Positions 32,064 to 39,868 of a DNA stretch of 64,000 nt are shown here, one piece after another. The translations under genes and the position numbers were made by a program. The notes under the pieces were generated by a model. It was not told the DNA's origin, did not search any database, and saw nothing but the letters and a program-made list of their open reading frames with translations. This DNA comes from CAMTVQ01 sp947085255. Lineage in GTDB: Bacteria > Bacteroidota > Bacteroidia > Sphingobacteriales > Sphingobacteriaceae. Each line of letters opens with the position of its first letter. The stretch's first letter is position 1. The stretch covers positions 62,001 to 126,000 of the forward strand of contig CAMTVQ010000004.1 of NCBI GenBank assembly GCA_947085255.1, read 5' to 3'.

Positions 32064-32843
32064 TTATTCTCCTGTAAATAAGGGCTTACGCTTACCTAAA
32101 AAGGCAGCTACTCCCTCATTATAATCATGTGTTTTTCCTGCTGCTGTTTGCAATACCTCTTCTACTGCTAATTGCTGTGTAAGGTTATTGGTTAATGATT
32201 GATTTAACGCTCTTTTGGTAAGCCCCAAGCCTTTGGTAGGCATAGCAGCCAATTGATTTGCAACTGCCATTGCTTCTTCTTGTAATGTAGTATCATCGCA
32301 AACTTTGTAGATCATGTTTAGTGCCACGGCTTGTTCTGCACTTACTTTATCTCCCAAAAACATTAATGCTGTTGCTTTTTGCATACCTACTAAGCGTGGT
32401 AAAAAGAAAGTTCCACCGCTATCTGGTATTAAGCCAATTTTACTAAACGCCTGAATAAAGGAGGCAGAACGGGCTGCAAATGTAATATCGCAAGCTAGTG
32501 CAATATTAGCTCCAGCACCTGCAGCTACCCCATTTACGGCACAAATAACTGGTTTCTCTATAGTACGAATGCGCTCAATAATAGGGTTGTAATGGTCGCG
32601 TACAATACTTTCTAACGCTGGACCATCTTTAGCTACTACTTCTGCTAAATCTTGTCCGGCACAAAATGCACGCCCTTCTCCTGTTACTAAAACCGCACGA
32701 ATTGCTTTGTCATCCTTACAAACATCCAATGCTTGCTGCAATTCCAACGCCATTTGCTTATTAAAACTATTAAGTACATCTGGTCTATTAAGACTGATAC
32801 GCGCTACATTATTTGCAACCGAAAACTGAATAAATGAATACAT
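32064..32843 (-). CDS. paaG: Ring-1,2-epoxyphenylacetyl-CoA isomerase (enoyl-CoA hydratase family)
   Basis: 259 residues from ATG 32843 (a GTG three codons upstream is the alternative). Crotonase fold with FCAGQDLAEV (oxyanion hole 1), NGVAAGAGANIALACD (oxyanion hole 2, about 104-119) and KIGLIPDSGGTFFLPR. The sequence follows E. coli PaaG closely, including the Asp in IPDSGGT. PaaG turns the ring-epoxide into the oxepin-CoA and also shifts double bonds later in the pathway. It follows paaD by about 136 bp and precedes paaH. Confidence 0.9.
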   Translation of the reverse strand: MYSFIQFSVANNVARISLNRPDVLNSFNKQMALELQQALDVCKDDKAIRAVLVTGEGRAFCAGQDLAEVVAKDGPALESIVRDHYNPIIERIRTIEKPVICAVNGVAAGAGANIALACDITFAARSASFIQAFSKIGLIPDSGGTFFLPRLVGMQKATALMFLGDKVSAEQAVALNMIYKVCDDTTLQEEAMAVANQLAAMPTKGLGLTKRALNQSLTNNLTQQLAVEEVLQTAAGKTHDYNEGVAAFLGKRKPLFTGE

Positions 32844-32979
32844 ACGAACCACTGATTTTATTGGCTAATGTAGGAAATTTAAAAGAATAAGGAAGATGGA
32901 AGAGTAGTAAAAAGGTAAAAGTAAAAAGGAAAATTAACGCTAAAATCAACACCATTCGTAACGATTAGTGATTACTAAC

Positions 32980-33474
32980 CTAATGGCACTTAAAATAATC
33001 AAACGGTTCCCAGCAATCATCACATTTCCACAAGGCTTTGCAGGCTGTAGATCCAAACTCGCTCAATTGACGGGTATTAGTGGAATTGCAATGCGGACAG
33101 GCAATATTGCGTTCTGGATTCAATAAAGCTGTTATTTTATCGCCAATAATGCCCTGAGGAGGGGCTATACCATAGGCTCTTAATTTTTCGCGTGCAGGGG
33201 CGCTCATCCAGTCGGTAGTCCAGGCTGGGGCAAGTACCGTATTGATTTTTACAGTTGTATACCCAGCTTCCTTTAATTTAGCATAGATATCCATTTCTAT
33301 CATTTTAGTAGCTGGGCAACCCGAATAGGTTGGGGTAACTACTACCGTAATGCCTTCATCTTGAACCGATACCGAACGAACAATACCCAACTCTACAATG
33401 CTTACTACGGGCACTTCAGGATCAGGAACTTCTTCCAAAAGCTTCCAAACGGCGAACTCGCTTATCTCATTCAT
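32980..33474 (-). CDS. paaD: Phenylacetyl-CoA epoxidase assembly protein PaaD
   Basis: 164 residues from ATG 33474. A MIP18/DUF59 domain (DPEVPVVSIVELGIVRSV; TPTYSGCPATKMI; about 12-100) is followed by a C-terminal cysteine motif (CPHCNS...KCDDCWEPF) that could bind zinc or an Fe-S cluster. PaaD is needed for the epoxidase and is thought to help mature the iron or Fe-S parts of PaaABCE. Order paaA-B-C-D on one strand is canonical; it begins 32 bp after paaC. Confidence 0.92.
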   Translation of the reverse strand: MNEISEFAVWKLLEEVPDPEVPVVSIVELGIVRSVSVQDEGITVVVTPTYSGCPATKMIEMDIYAKLKEAGYTTVKINTVLAPAWTTDWMSAPAREKLRAYGIAPPQGIIGDKITALLNPERNIACPHCNSTNTRQLSEFGSTACKALWKCDDCWEPFDYFKCH

Positions 33475-33505
33475 TACCAATTTTACTAATTAACCAATGA
33501 ACGAA

Positions 33506-34264
33506 TTACCACTCCACCCCTGGAAAAGTGCGGTGTAAGTGTTGCATTTCGGCCAATAAATAGCCCAAGTGTTCGGTATGCTTACCTTCACGGCTGCCAC
33601 GTTGCATAAATGTATTTTCAGGAATAGTTAACGTAGCTCTTTGCAAGGTATCTGCTACTGTTTTTTTCCATGCACTTTCAATGCTTGCTAAATCAACAGC
33701 AATACCTGCTTTTAATAATAAATTATCAACTTCAGTCATCTCAAACAACTCGCCTGTAAAACGCCATAAGTCGTTTAAGGCACTGGCAATACGACGATTA
33801 CTTTCTTCCGTTCCATCTCCCAAACGCTCCACCCATTTAGAGGAATGGCGCAAGTGATAAACAATTTCTTTATGCGATTTTTCGGCAATAGCTGCTAAGG
33901 TAGCATCGGTACTTTTTTTCAATTCACCATAAAAATGAAAATCAAAAGCATCCAACAAAAACTGGCGCATAATTACTACTGCAAAATCAGTATTCAAATG
34001 TTCGGCTAACAATACGTTGAAAAAGTCTCGTTCGCTGCGTTTAAATGCCAAATCATCCTCATTACGTCCTTTTCCTTCTACTTGCCCTGCATATTGCAAC
34101 AGCTCATTGGCTTGCCCAATTAAGTCTAAAGCTATATTAGATGTAGCAATATCCTCTTCCAAAAAAGGGCCTTTACTACACATTTCCGACAAACGATGAC
34201 CCAATATGAGGGAGTTATCTGCTAAACGCAAACAGTAATTAAATAAAGCTTCTTGTTGCGTCAT
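33506..34264 (-). CDS. paaC: Phenylacetyl-CoA epoxidase structural subunit PaaC
   Basis: 252 residues of ferritin-like helices (YCLRLADNSLILGHRLSEMC; SHKEIVYHLRHSSKWVERLGDG) ending with the conserved FPGVEW. PaaC is the non-catalytic partner that forms the heterodimer with PaaA in the multicomponent oxygenase. It starts 1 bp after the paaB stop, indicating coupling. Length is normal. Confidence 0.94.
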   Translation of the reverse strand: MTQQEALFNYCLRLADNSLILGHRLSEMCSKGPFLEEDIATSNIALDLIGQANELLQYAGQVEGKGRNEDDLAFKRSERDFFNVLLAEHLNTDFAVVIMRQFLLDAFDFHFYGELKKSTDATLAAIAEKSHKEIVYHLRHSSKWVERLGDGTEESNRRIASALNDLWRFTGELFEMTEVDNLLLKAGIAVDLASIESAWKKTVADTLQRATLTIPENTFMQRGSREGKHTEHLGYLLAEMQHLHRTFPGVEW

Positions 34265-34265
34265 A

Positions 34266-34553
34266 TTACATGTGGGTTATGCCTTCTGGTACATGATAGA
34301 AGGTTGGATGACGGTACACTTTATCATTAGCGGGTTCAAAAAACGAAGCTACATCTTCGGGAGAAGAGGCTACGATGGCATCAGCCAATACTACCCAAAT
34401 ATTGGTTCCTTCACTCCTACGAGTATATAAATCGCGGGCATTTTGCAATGCCATTTCTTTATCGTGTGCATGTACGCTTCCGCAATGCTTGTGTGCTTGC
34501 CCTGGTTTGCTTTGTACAAACACTTCCCAAACGGCACCTTGTGTATCACTCAT
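34266..34553 (-). CDS. paaB: Phenylacetyl-CoA epoxidase subunit PaaB
   Basis: 95 residues, the usual size, with WEVFVQSKPGQAHKHCGSVH at the N-terminus and AIVASSPEDVASFFEP near the end. PaaB is a small subunit bridging PaaAC dimers. Between it and paaA lies a 119-bp gap filled by repeat sequence (34561-34670), whereas the other paa gaps are tiny. Confidence 0.94.
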   Translation of the reverse strand: MSDTQGAVWEVFVQSKPGQAHKHCGSVHAHDKEMALQNARDLYTRRSEGTNIWVVLADAIVASSPEDVASFFEPANDKVYRHPTFYHVPEGITHM

Positions 34554-34560
34554 TTTTATT

Positions 34561-34670
34561 CAGTTATCAGTTGTCAGTTGTCAGTTGTCAGTTCCTGGTT
34601 ATTAGTAGTTAATCATTAGTTATTCATGTTCCACATGCTCCCTCTCCTTCGAAGAGGGTTGGGGAGAGGC
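34561..34670. repeat. Repeat sequence inserted between paaA and paaB
   Basis: Two parts. First, a tandem 7-mer array at 34561-34592 (CAGTTAT then CAGTTGT units). Second, 34636-34670 can form a GC-rich hairpin, CCTCTCC (34641-34647) with GGAGAGG (34663-34669), resembling small interspersed hairpins of the CCTCTCC...GGAGAGG kind found in many genomes. No reading frame. Other copies would lie outside this window. Confidence 0.55.
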
Positions 34671-34672
34671 TA

Positions 34673-35623
34673 CTAAGCAGCTACAGCAGCATTTTGCTTA
34701 GCTGCATACGCAGCAGCAGCTTCGCGCACCCAAGCACCTTCGTTGTGCCATTTGTTTTTGGTTTGCAAACGTTCGCGGTTACATGGACCATTACCAGCAA
34801 CTACATTATTAAATTCTTCCCAGTTTGGTATACCAAAATCATAGGCTTTACGCTCTTCGTTCCATTTCAAATCAGGATCAGGAATCGTTAAACCTAAATA
34901 TTCCGCTTGCGATACCGTTTGGTTTACAAAACGCTGGCGTAATTGATCATTACTTTCGCGTTTTATTTTCCATTTAAATGCATTGGCTGAGTTTGGCGAC
35001 AAATCATCTGGCGGACCAAACATCATCAATGAAGGCCACCACCAACGGTTCAAGGAATCTTGTGCCATTGCTTTTTGTTCGGCAGTACCTTTAGATAATA
35101 CCATCATCACCTCATATCCTTGGCGCTGATGGAAACTTTCTTCCTTGCAAATACGCACCATAGCACGTGCATACGGGCCATAAGACGCACGTTGCAACAT
35201 TACTTGATTCATAATTGCAGCTCCATCTACCAACCAACCTACAGCACCCATATCTGCCCAGGTAAGTGTTGGATAATTGAAAATACTGGAGTATTTAGCT
35301 TTACCGGTATGCAATTGATCTAACAATTCATCCCGAGAAATACCTAATGATTCGGCAGCGCTGTATAAATATAAACCATGCCCGGCTTCATCTTGCACTT
35401 TAGATAGCAATACCATTTTACGACGCATACTTGGCGCGCGAGTTATCCAATTACCCTCGGGCAACATACCAATAATTTCAGAATGCGCATGTTGCGATAT
35501 CTGGCGAATTAAATGCTTGCGGTAATTCTCAGGCATCCAATCCTTGGGTTCAATCATTTCATTACGGGCAAGCTTTGCATCAAAATTTTCCGTTAACTCT
35601 TCATTTGTGTGTAATACCGACAT
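34673..35623 (-). CDS. paaA: Phenylacetyl-CoA epoxidase catalytic subunit PaaA
   Basis: 316 residues of the diiron ferritin-like family. Diiron ligands appear in KVQDEAGHGLYLYSAAESLG (E-x2-H, about 75-94) and CKEESFHQRQGYEVM (E-x2-H, about 158-172). Substrate segment NYRKHLIRQISQHAHSEIIG is conserved. PaaA inserts one O atom across the ring of phenylacetyl-CoA, using electrons from PaaE. It is the first gene of the leftward paa operon with a -7 box just upstream. The Ala-rich C-terminus borders a repeat. Confidence 0.95.
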   Translation of the reverse strand: MSVLHTNEELTENFDAKLARNEMIEPKDWMPENYRKHLIRQISQHAHSEIIGMLPEGNWITRAPSMRRKMVLLSKVQDEAGHGLYLYSAAESLGISRDELLDQLHTGKAKYSSIFNYPTLTWADMGAVGWLVDGAAIMNQVMLQRASYGPYARAMVRICKEESFHQRQGYEVMMVLSKGTAEQKAMAQDSLNRWWWPSLMMFGPPDDLSPNSANAFKWKIKRESNDQLRQRFVNQTVSQAEYLGLTIPDPDLKWNEERKAYDFGIPNWEEFNNVVAGNGPCNRERLQTKNKWHNEGAWVREAAAAYAAKQNAAVAA

Positions 35624-35643
35624 AATAATCCTTTAGTACTGTA

Positions 35644-35651
35644 CAAAAATA
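35644..35651 (-). promoter_or_regulatory. -7 promoter box for the paaABCD operon
   Basis: Minus-strand TATTTTTG, an exact TAnnTTTG match about 20 nt before the paaA start. No obvious palindromic PaaR-type operator is seen in the 265-bp divergent region. Confidence 0.5.
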
Positions 35652-35888
35652 AGAAAAAAACTAACGTTTTGGACTTCTAACAACTCTAAAGAATTAAGAC
35701 TTCGATCATCATGATTATTGATAATTGATGACTTAAAAATAATTTTCTATAATTGCACCTACCATTATGAAAGCATACCCCAAAAGAAAAAAACTCTATT
35801 CTTAATTAACCTAAATGTTCCATGAACTAAGCAATGCATTTTGCTTACACTTAGCCTACCTCACAATAAACAAAACCAACGCTATAAC

Positions 35889-36881
35889 ATGAAAAAGATA
35901 ATCTTATACCTATTATTTTTACCCTTTACCGTACACTCACAATCATATACTTTTACAAAGTCCGAAAGCATTTATACTCAATTACCCATTATCGAACGTA
36001 TCGTATTAAGTCCAGATATTGCGTGGGAGAATATTACTAAAAATGCAGATTTGGGTTTTGACATGAATGTTTTTTCTGTTAGAACAAATTATTTAAGTAT
36101 AAATTTCAATACTGCCCAATTTCTTGCCAGAATGGATTCATTTACAGTTGCATTTTCTATGGCTGCATTTCCTAATACAAATATTATTGATAAAAATTTC
36201 AACAAACAGAATAATCCTCAAAAAAATGCAGCTAGTACTGTATCTTATTTTGTAACAGGTGAAACTGGAAATAGAATATTTAAATTGGAATATAATAATG
36301 TAAAATTTGGCACAAGTGAAGACAAAGACTCTTTGTTCTATCAACTTTGGTACAACGAAATCGATCAAAGTATTGAAATGCACTTCGGCCCATCCAATGT
36401 AAGCACAACTAAAGAGGTATTATCTGCACCTGGGAATACCCTACCTGGATTTGATTGTGGAATAATGCTTTTTGATAATAAAAACCAAAAAATAATTGAA
36501 CAATTAACATTAGATGGTTCTATCGACAATCCAAAATTGATCCTCAATAAGAATGGCTATTTAGATAACTTTCCAACCAACGGAACTATCTATCGCTTTG
36601 TTCGCAGTACTACTGGCATTAACTCTATTTTACAGCAAGAGAAACAAATTAACTTTGTTTACCCAAATCCTGTTGCTCAAAATATTACTATCATCAATCC
36701 TTTTATTGATGCCCAAGCAAGAGTGCAGATAATAGATATTACAGGTCGTATTGTTCAGCAAACACAATTCAGCAATGAATCGACAAATATCGATTTAAGT
36801 ACTTTGGAGAATGGGCTATATTTTGTACGATTAAACACCAAAGAACAAACGCAAACTATGCGTATCATCAAACAACAATAA
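35889..36881 (+). CDS. Secreted T9SS-sorted protein of unknown function
   Basis: 330 residues from ATG 35889 (MKKIILYLLFLPFTVHSQ, a good signal peptide; an in-frame ATG 48 bases upstream is unlikely). The body (about 20-245) is strand-rich and unassigned, loosely cohesin/discoidin-like in texture. The C-terminal 80 residues form a Por sorting domain (NFVYPNPVAQNITII, RVQIIDITGRIVQQTQF, LENGLYFVRLNTKEQTQTMRI). It sits between paaA and paaE, divergent from paaA; a link to phenylacetate use is not evident. Confidence 0.7.
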   Translation: MKKIILYLLFLPFTVHSQSYTFTKSESIYTQLPIIERIVLSPDIAWENITKNADLGFDMNVFSVRTNYLSINFNTAQFLARMDSFTVAFSMAAFPNTNIIDKNFNKQNNPQKNAASTVSYFVTGETGNRIFKLEYNNVKFGTSEDKDSLFYQLWYNEIDQSIEMHFGPSNVSTTKEVLSAPGNTLPGFDCGIMLFDNKNQKIIEQLTLDGSIDNPKLILNKNGYLDNFPTNGTIYRFVRSTTGINSILQQEKQINFVYPNPVAQNITIINPFIDAQARVQIIDITGRIVQQTQFSNESTNIDLSTLENGLYFVRLNTKEQTQTMRIIKQQ

Positions 36882-36899
36882 AGTTTAGGCATAAATTTC

Positions 36900-36907
36900 T
36901 ATTTTTG
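36900..36907 (+). promoter_or_regulatory. -7 promoter box for paaE (near-leaderless)
   Basis: TATTTTTG, an exact TAnnTTTG match ending 6 nt before the ATG at 36914, in the 32-bp gap after the T9SS gene. Confidence 0.55.
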
Positions 36908-36913
36908 CCCTAT

Positions 36914-37990
36914 ATGTCCAAATTTCATACCCTTACCGTTGCTGATGTTCGTAAAGAAACAGTTGATGCTGTTTCCATTGCATTTGCAGTTCCTAACGAG
37001 CTAAAAAACGAATTTTCTTTTATTCAAGGTCAATATGTAACGCTTAAACTTACTATTGCTGGAGAAGAAATTCGCCGTTCTTACTCTATTTGCAGCAGCC
37101 CTATTGCCGAAACAGAATTACGCATTGCTGCCAAAAAAGTAGAAAAAGGAAAATGCTCTACTTATTTAGCCGAAGACGTAAAAGTTGGAGATAAAATGGA
37201 AGTAATGACTCCAATGGGAGGATTTTATACCCCTCTAAATGCCAGCAATAAGAAAAACTATGTGCTTTTTGCAGGCGGCAGCGGCATTACGCCTATGTTT
37301 TCTATCATCAAATCGGTACTAAAAGCCGAACCAAATAGTACCATTACCTTATTTTATGGTAATTTGAATGAAGAAGCGACCATTTTCAAGAACGAGCTAG
37401 ATGCCCTATCGACAGCGAATCAACAAAAATTAACTATTCACTATATTTTTGATAAGCCAACTTATGCTGCTGCCGATTTGTACAAAGGCATTATGACCAA
37501 AGAGAAGGCACTCGCTTTGATAGAAAACCATGTAGGGCTAAATTTAGATAATGAATTTTTTATCTGCGGACCAACTCCTATGATGCAAAACGTTGAAGAT
37601 GTGTTGATTAACTCACTAAAAAAAGCCAAACAAAAAGTACACTTAGAATATTTTACTGCCACATTAGATGCTGCAAAAGCTACTGCTGCTCCAGCAGGAG
37701 AACGCGTGGTAAGCCAAGTAACTATTATTTTGGATGGAGATGAGCAAACCGTAGAATTGGCAAGTGATGGAAAATCTATTTTAGATGCCGCTATGGATGC
37801 TGATTTAGATGCACCATTTGCTTGTAAAGGGGCTGTTTGCTGTACCTGCAGAGCCAAAGTAATGGAAGGTAAAGTACGTATGAAAGCCAATTTTGCACTA
37901 ACCGAAGAGGAAGTAGCCGAAGGCTTTATTTTGACCTGCCAATCGCATCCTATTACCCCGGTAGTGGTGGTGGACTATGATCAAAATTAA
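36914..37990 (+). CDS. paaE: Phenylacetyl-CoA epoxidase reductase subunit PaaE
   Basis: 358 residues from ATG 36914 (an in-frame TTG lies 9 bases upstream). FAD domain with EEIRRSYSICSSP (about 50-62), NAD(P)H domain with FAGGSGITPMFSIIK (about 117-131) and FICGPTPMM, and a C-terminal plant-type [2Fe-2S] ferredoxin with CKGAVCCTCRAKV...CQSHP (about 302-345). It passes electrons from NADPH to the PaaA diiron centre. It is divergent and 1.3 kb from paaA rather than in the operon. Confidence 0.93.
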   Translation: MSKFHTLTVADVRKETVDAVSIAFAVPNELKNEFSFIQGQYVTLKLTIAGEEIRRSYSICSSPIAETELRIAAKKVEKGKCSTYLAEDVKVGDKMEVMTPMGGFYTPLNASNKKNYVLFAGGSGITPMFSIIKSVLKAEPNSTITLFYGNLNEEATIFKNELDALSTANQQKLTIHYIFDKPTYAAADLYKGIMTKEKALALIENHVGLNLDNEFFICGPTPMMQNVEDVLINSLKKAKQKVHLEYFTATLDAAKATAAPAGERVVSQVTIILDGDEQTVELASDGKSILDAAMDADLDAPFACKGAVCCTCRAKVMEGKVRMKANFALTEEEVAEGFILTCQSHPITPVVVVDYDQN

Positions 37991-37999
37991 TTTGTTTGA

Positions 38000-38102
38000 G
38001 ATTCCTCGCTATGTTCGGAATGACAGACAGATTAATGTCATGCTGAGTAACACGAAGCATCTCTTATAATTTTGGGGATTCCTCGCTGCGTTCGGAATGA
38101 CA
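38000..38102. repeat. Interspersed hairpin-type repeat after paaE
   Basis: Two direct copies of a 26-nt element (38000-38025 and 38077-38102, GATTCCTCGCT.TGTTCGGAATGACA-like) flank an inverted relative starting TGTCATGCTGAG near 38037. The 120-bp gap between convergent paaE and pyrB is almost entirely this sequence. Such elements are scattered in many Bacteroidota genomes. It may also form the transcript end for both genes. Confidence 0.6.
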
Positions 38103-38112
38103 AGCAATTAGC

Positions 38113-39039
38113 TTATGCTTGGCTTTGACCTGCTAGCAAGTACAATACTGCCATACGTACTGCTACGCCATTTTCTACCTGATCAAGAATAATCGATTGC
38201 TTGCTGTCGGCAACATCACTAGTAATCTCTACTCCGCGATTAATTGGCCCTGGATGCATTACTACAATCTCTTTATCAAGGCTATCTAGCAAGTTTTTAT
38301 CTAAACCATACAACATGGTGTATTCGCGTAGCGAAGGGAAATATTTTATATCCTGACGTTCTAATTGTATGCGCAGCATATTGGCCACATCGCACCAGTT
38401 GAGGGCTTTGCGTAAATTGTGTTCTACTTTTACACCCAATGCATGTATATAGCGCGGAATAAGGGTGGTAGGCCCGCATACCATCACTTCTGCTCCCAGT
38501 TTTTGTAAGCAAAGGATGTTGGAAATTGCCACACGCGAGTGCAGAATATCACCAACGATTACTACTTTTTTACCTGCTACTGTGCCAAGTTTTTCGCGAA
38601 TGGAAAACGTATCCAGCAAAGCTTGTGTAGGATGTTCGTGCGCACCGTCGCCTGCATTAATAATTTGTGCCTTTACGTGTTTAGCCAAAAACACTCCAGC
38701 CCCTGCGTATGGATGGCGCATTACCACCATGTCCACTTTCATGGCCAAAATATTGTTTACGGTATCAATTAGGGTTTCGCCTTTGCTTACCGATGAGGAA
38801 GAAGCTGCAAAATTAATTACATCTGCCGAAAGGCGTTTTTGAGCTAATTCGAAAGAAAGTTTAGTACGGGTAGAGTTTTCGAAAAACAAATTAGCGATTG
38901 TAATATCGCGCAAAGAAGGTACTTTTTTTATCGGGCGGTTAATAATGGCTTTAAAATTATCGGCTTGCTCAAAAATAAGTTGAATGTCCGTTTCCGTTAT
39001 TTCTTTAATTCCTAATAAATGTCGCGTACTCAGGTTCAT
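38113..39039 (-). CDS. pyrB: Aspartate carbamoyltransferase catalytic subunit
   Basis: 308 residues with the carbamoyl phosphate loop FFENSTRTKLSFELA (about 52-66), HPYAG, DGAHEHPTQALLD (about 132-144) and the aspartate-binding MHPGPINRGVEI near residue 265. It makes N-carbamoyl-aspartate, the first committed step of pyrimidine synthesis. No regulatory pyrI is adjacent. It follows pyrR by 6 bp, so the two are one operon. Confidence 0.96.
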   Translation of the reverse strand: MNLSTRHLLGIKEITETDIQLIFEQADNFKAIINRPIKKVPSLRDITIANLFFENSTRTKLSFELAQKRLSADVINFAASSSSVSKGETLIDTVNNILAMKVDMVVMRHPYAGAGVFLAKHVKAQIINAGDGAHEHPTQALLDTFSIREKLGTVAGKKVVIVGDILHSRVAISNILCLQKLGAEVMVCGPTTLIPRYIHALGVKVEHNLRKALNWCDVANMLRIQLERQDIKYFPSLREYTMLYGLDKNLLDSLDKEIVVMHPGPINRGVEITSDVADSKQSIILDQVENGVAVRMAVLYLLAGQSQA

Positions 39040-39045
39040 TTTCGT

Positions 39046-39588
39046 TTATTCAACAGTAAGTAATAAAATTTCGTCTTTACCTTCCGTTTCCTGCCAATTT
39101 ACCTTTACTTTTTCGGAGGAGATGGTATCCACACTCATGCCTATATAATCAGGTTCTATAGGTAAATGTCGCGAATAGCGTCTATCTACCAGTACCAATA
39201 ATTCTACTTTACGCGGTCTGCCAAAAGCCAACATAGCATCTAAACCCGAGCGAATGGTGCGCCCTGTGTAGAGCACATCATCTACTAAAATCACTTTTTT
39301 ATCCTCTATAATAAAATCAATTTTGGTGCGATTGGCTAATAGTGGGGCTCCTTTTCTAAAGTCATCTCTAAAAAAGGTAACATCTAATTCGCCACAGGAT
39401 ACGTTGTCTATAGAAAGTATTTTCTGTAATTCTTGCTGTATGCGACGTGCTAAAAACACTCCTCGTGGCTGTAAACCAATGATTACCGAGTTAGAAAAAT
39501 CGTCGTGGTTTTCGATTAATTGATAGCATAGCCTTTTGATAATCAGCTCAAACTGTTGGTTTTGAAGAATTGCTGAACCGGCTTGCAT
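39046..39588 (-). CDS. pyrR: Bifunctional pyrimidine regulator PyrR / uracil phosphoribosyltransferase
   Basis: 180 residues from ATG 39588 (upstream extension to 39609 lacks support). The PRPP loop is VILVDDVLYTGRTIRSGLDA (about 95-114), and IGLQPRGVFLARR and RPRKVELLVLVDRRYSRHLP match PyrR. In Bacillus PyrR binds pyr mRNA to cause attenuation and has weak UPRTase activity; here it leads the pyrR-pyrB pair, but I see no obvious PyrR loop/terminator in the short leader. Confidence 0.92.
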   Translation of the reverse strand: MQAGSAILQNQQFELIIKRLCYQLIENHDDFSNSVIIGLQPRGVFLARRIQQELQKILSIDNVSCGELDVTFFRDDFRKGAPLLANRTKIDFIIEDKKVILVDDVLYTGRTIRSGLDAMLAFGRPRKVELLVLVDRRYSRHLPIEPDYIGMSVDTISSEKVKVNWQETEGKDEILLLTVE

Positions 39589-39649
39589 GGTGAGCAAATA
39601 TAAGAACAAAACTCATAAAGCACGCAACATTGACTTAACATTAGAGCAA

Positions 39650-39657
39650 TACTTTTG
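39650..39657 (+). promoter_or_regulatory. -7 promoter box in front of the decayed secreted-protein gene
   Basis: TACTTTTG, an exact TAnnTTTG match, with TTG at 39630-39632 as a possible -33 element. It ends 4 nt before the ATA at 39662. Confidence 0.5.
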
Positions 39658-39661
39658 CAGC

Positions 39662-39868
39662 ATAAACAAACTTATACTCCTTGCTGCTAGTATCATCATT
39701 ACCCAAAGCGCGTTTTCACAAACAAACTGTACCGACCCACAAGCTATTAATTACAACCCAACAGCTACCAAAAACGATGGTTCGTGTACCTATCAGCAAT
39801 CAATTGTTTATTGTAAGATTGAGCAGCTAACAAGGCCTTTTGGTAAAAAGTTTGCTAATTGTTTCTAA
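39662..39868 (+). pseudogene. Truncated secreted-protein gene with lost start codon
   Basis: A frame begins ATA-AAC-AAA-CTT and encodes a good signal peptide (NKLILLAASIIITQSAFSQ) followed by CTDPQAINYNPTATKNDGSC, a cysteine motif common at the N-terminus of long Bacteroidota surface proteins. It ends after about 68 codons and runs 14 bp into the 3' end of the convergent OmpA gene. The promoter box and signal sequence are placed as for a gene starting at 39662, but the codon there is ATA. The simplest reading is a gene that lost its ATG and most of its length. An in-frame ATG at 39587 would put 25 ill-fitting residues before the signal peptide. Confidence 0.6.
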
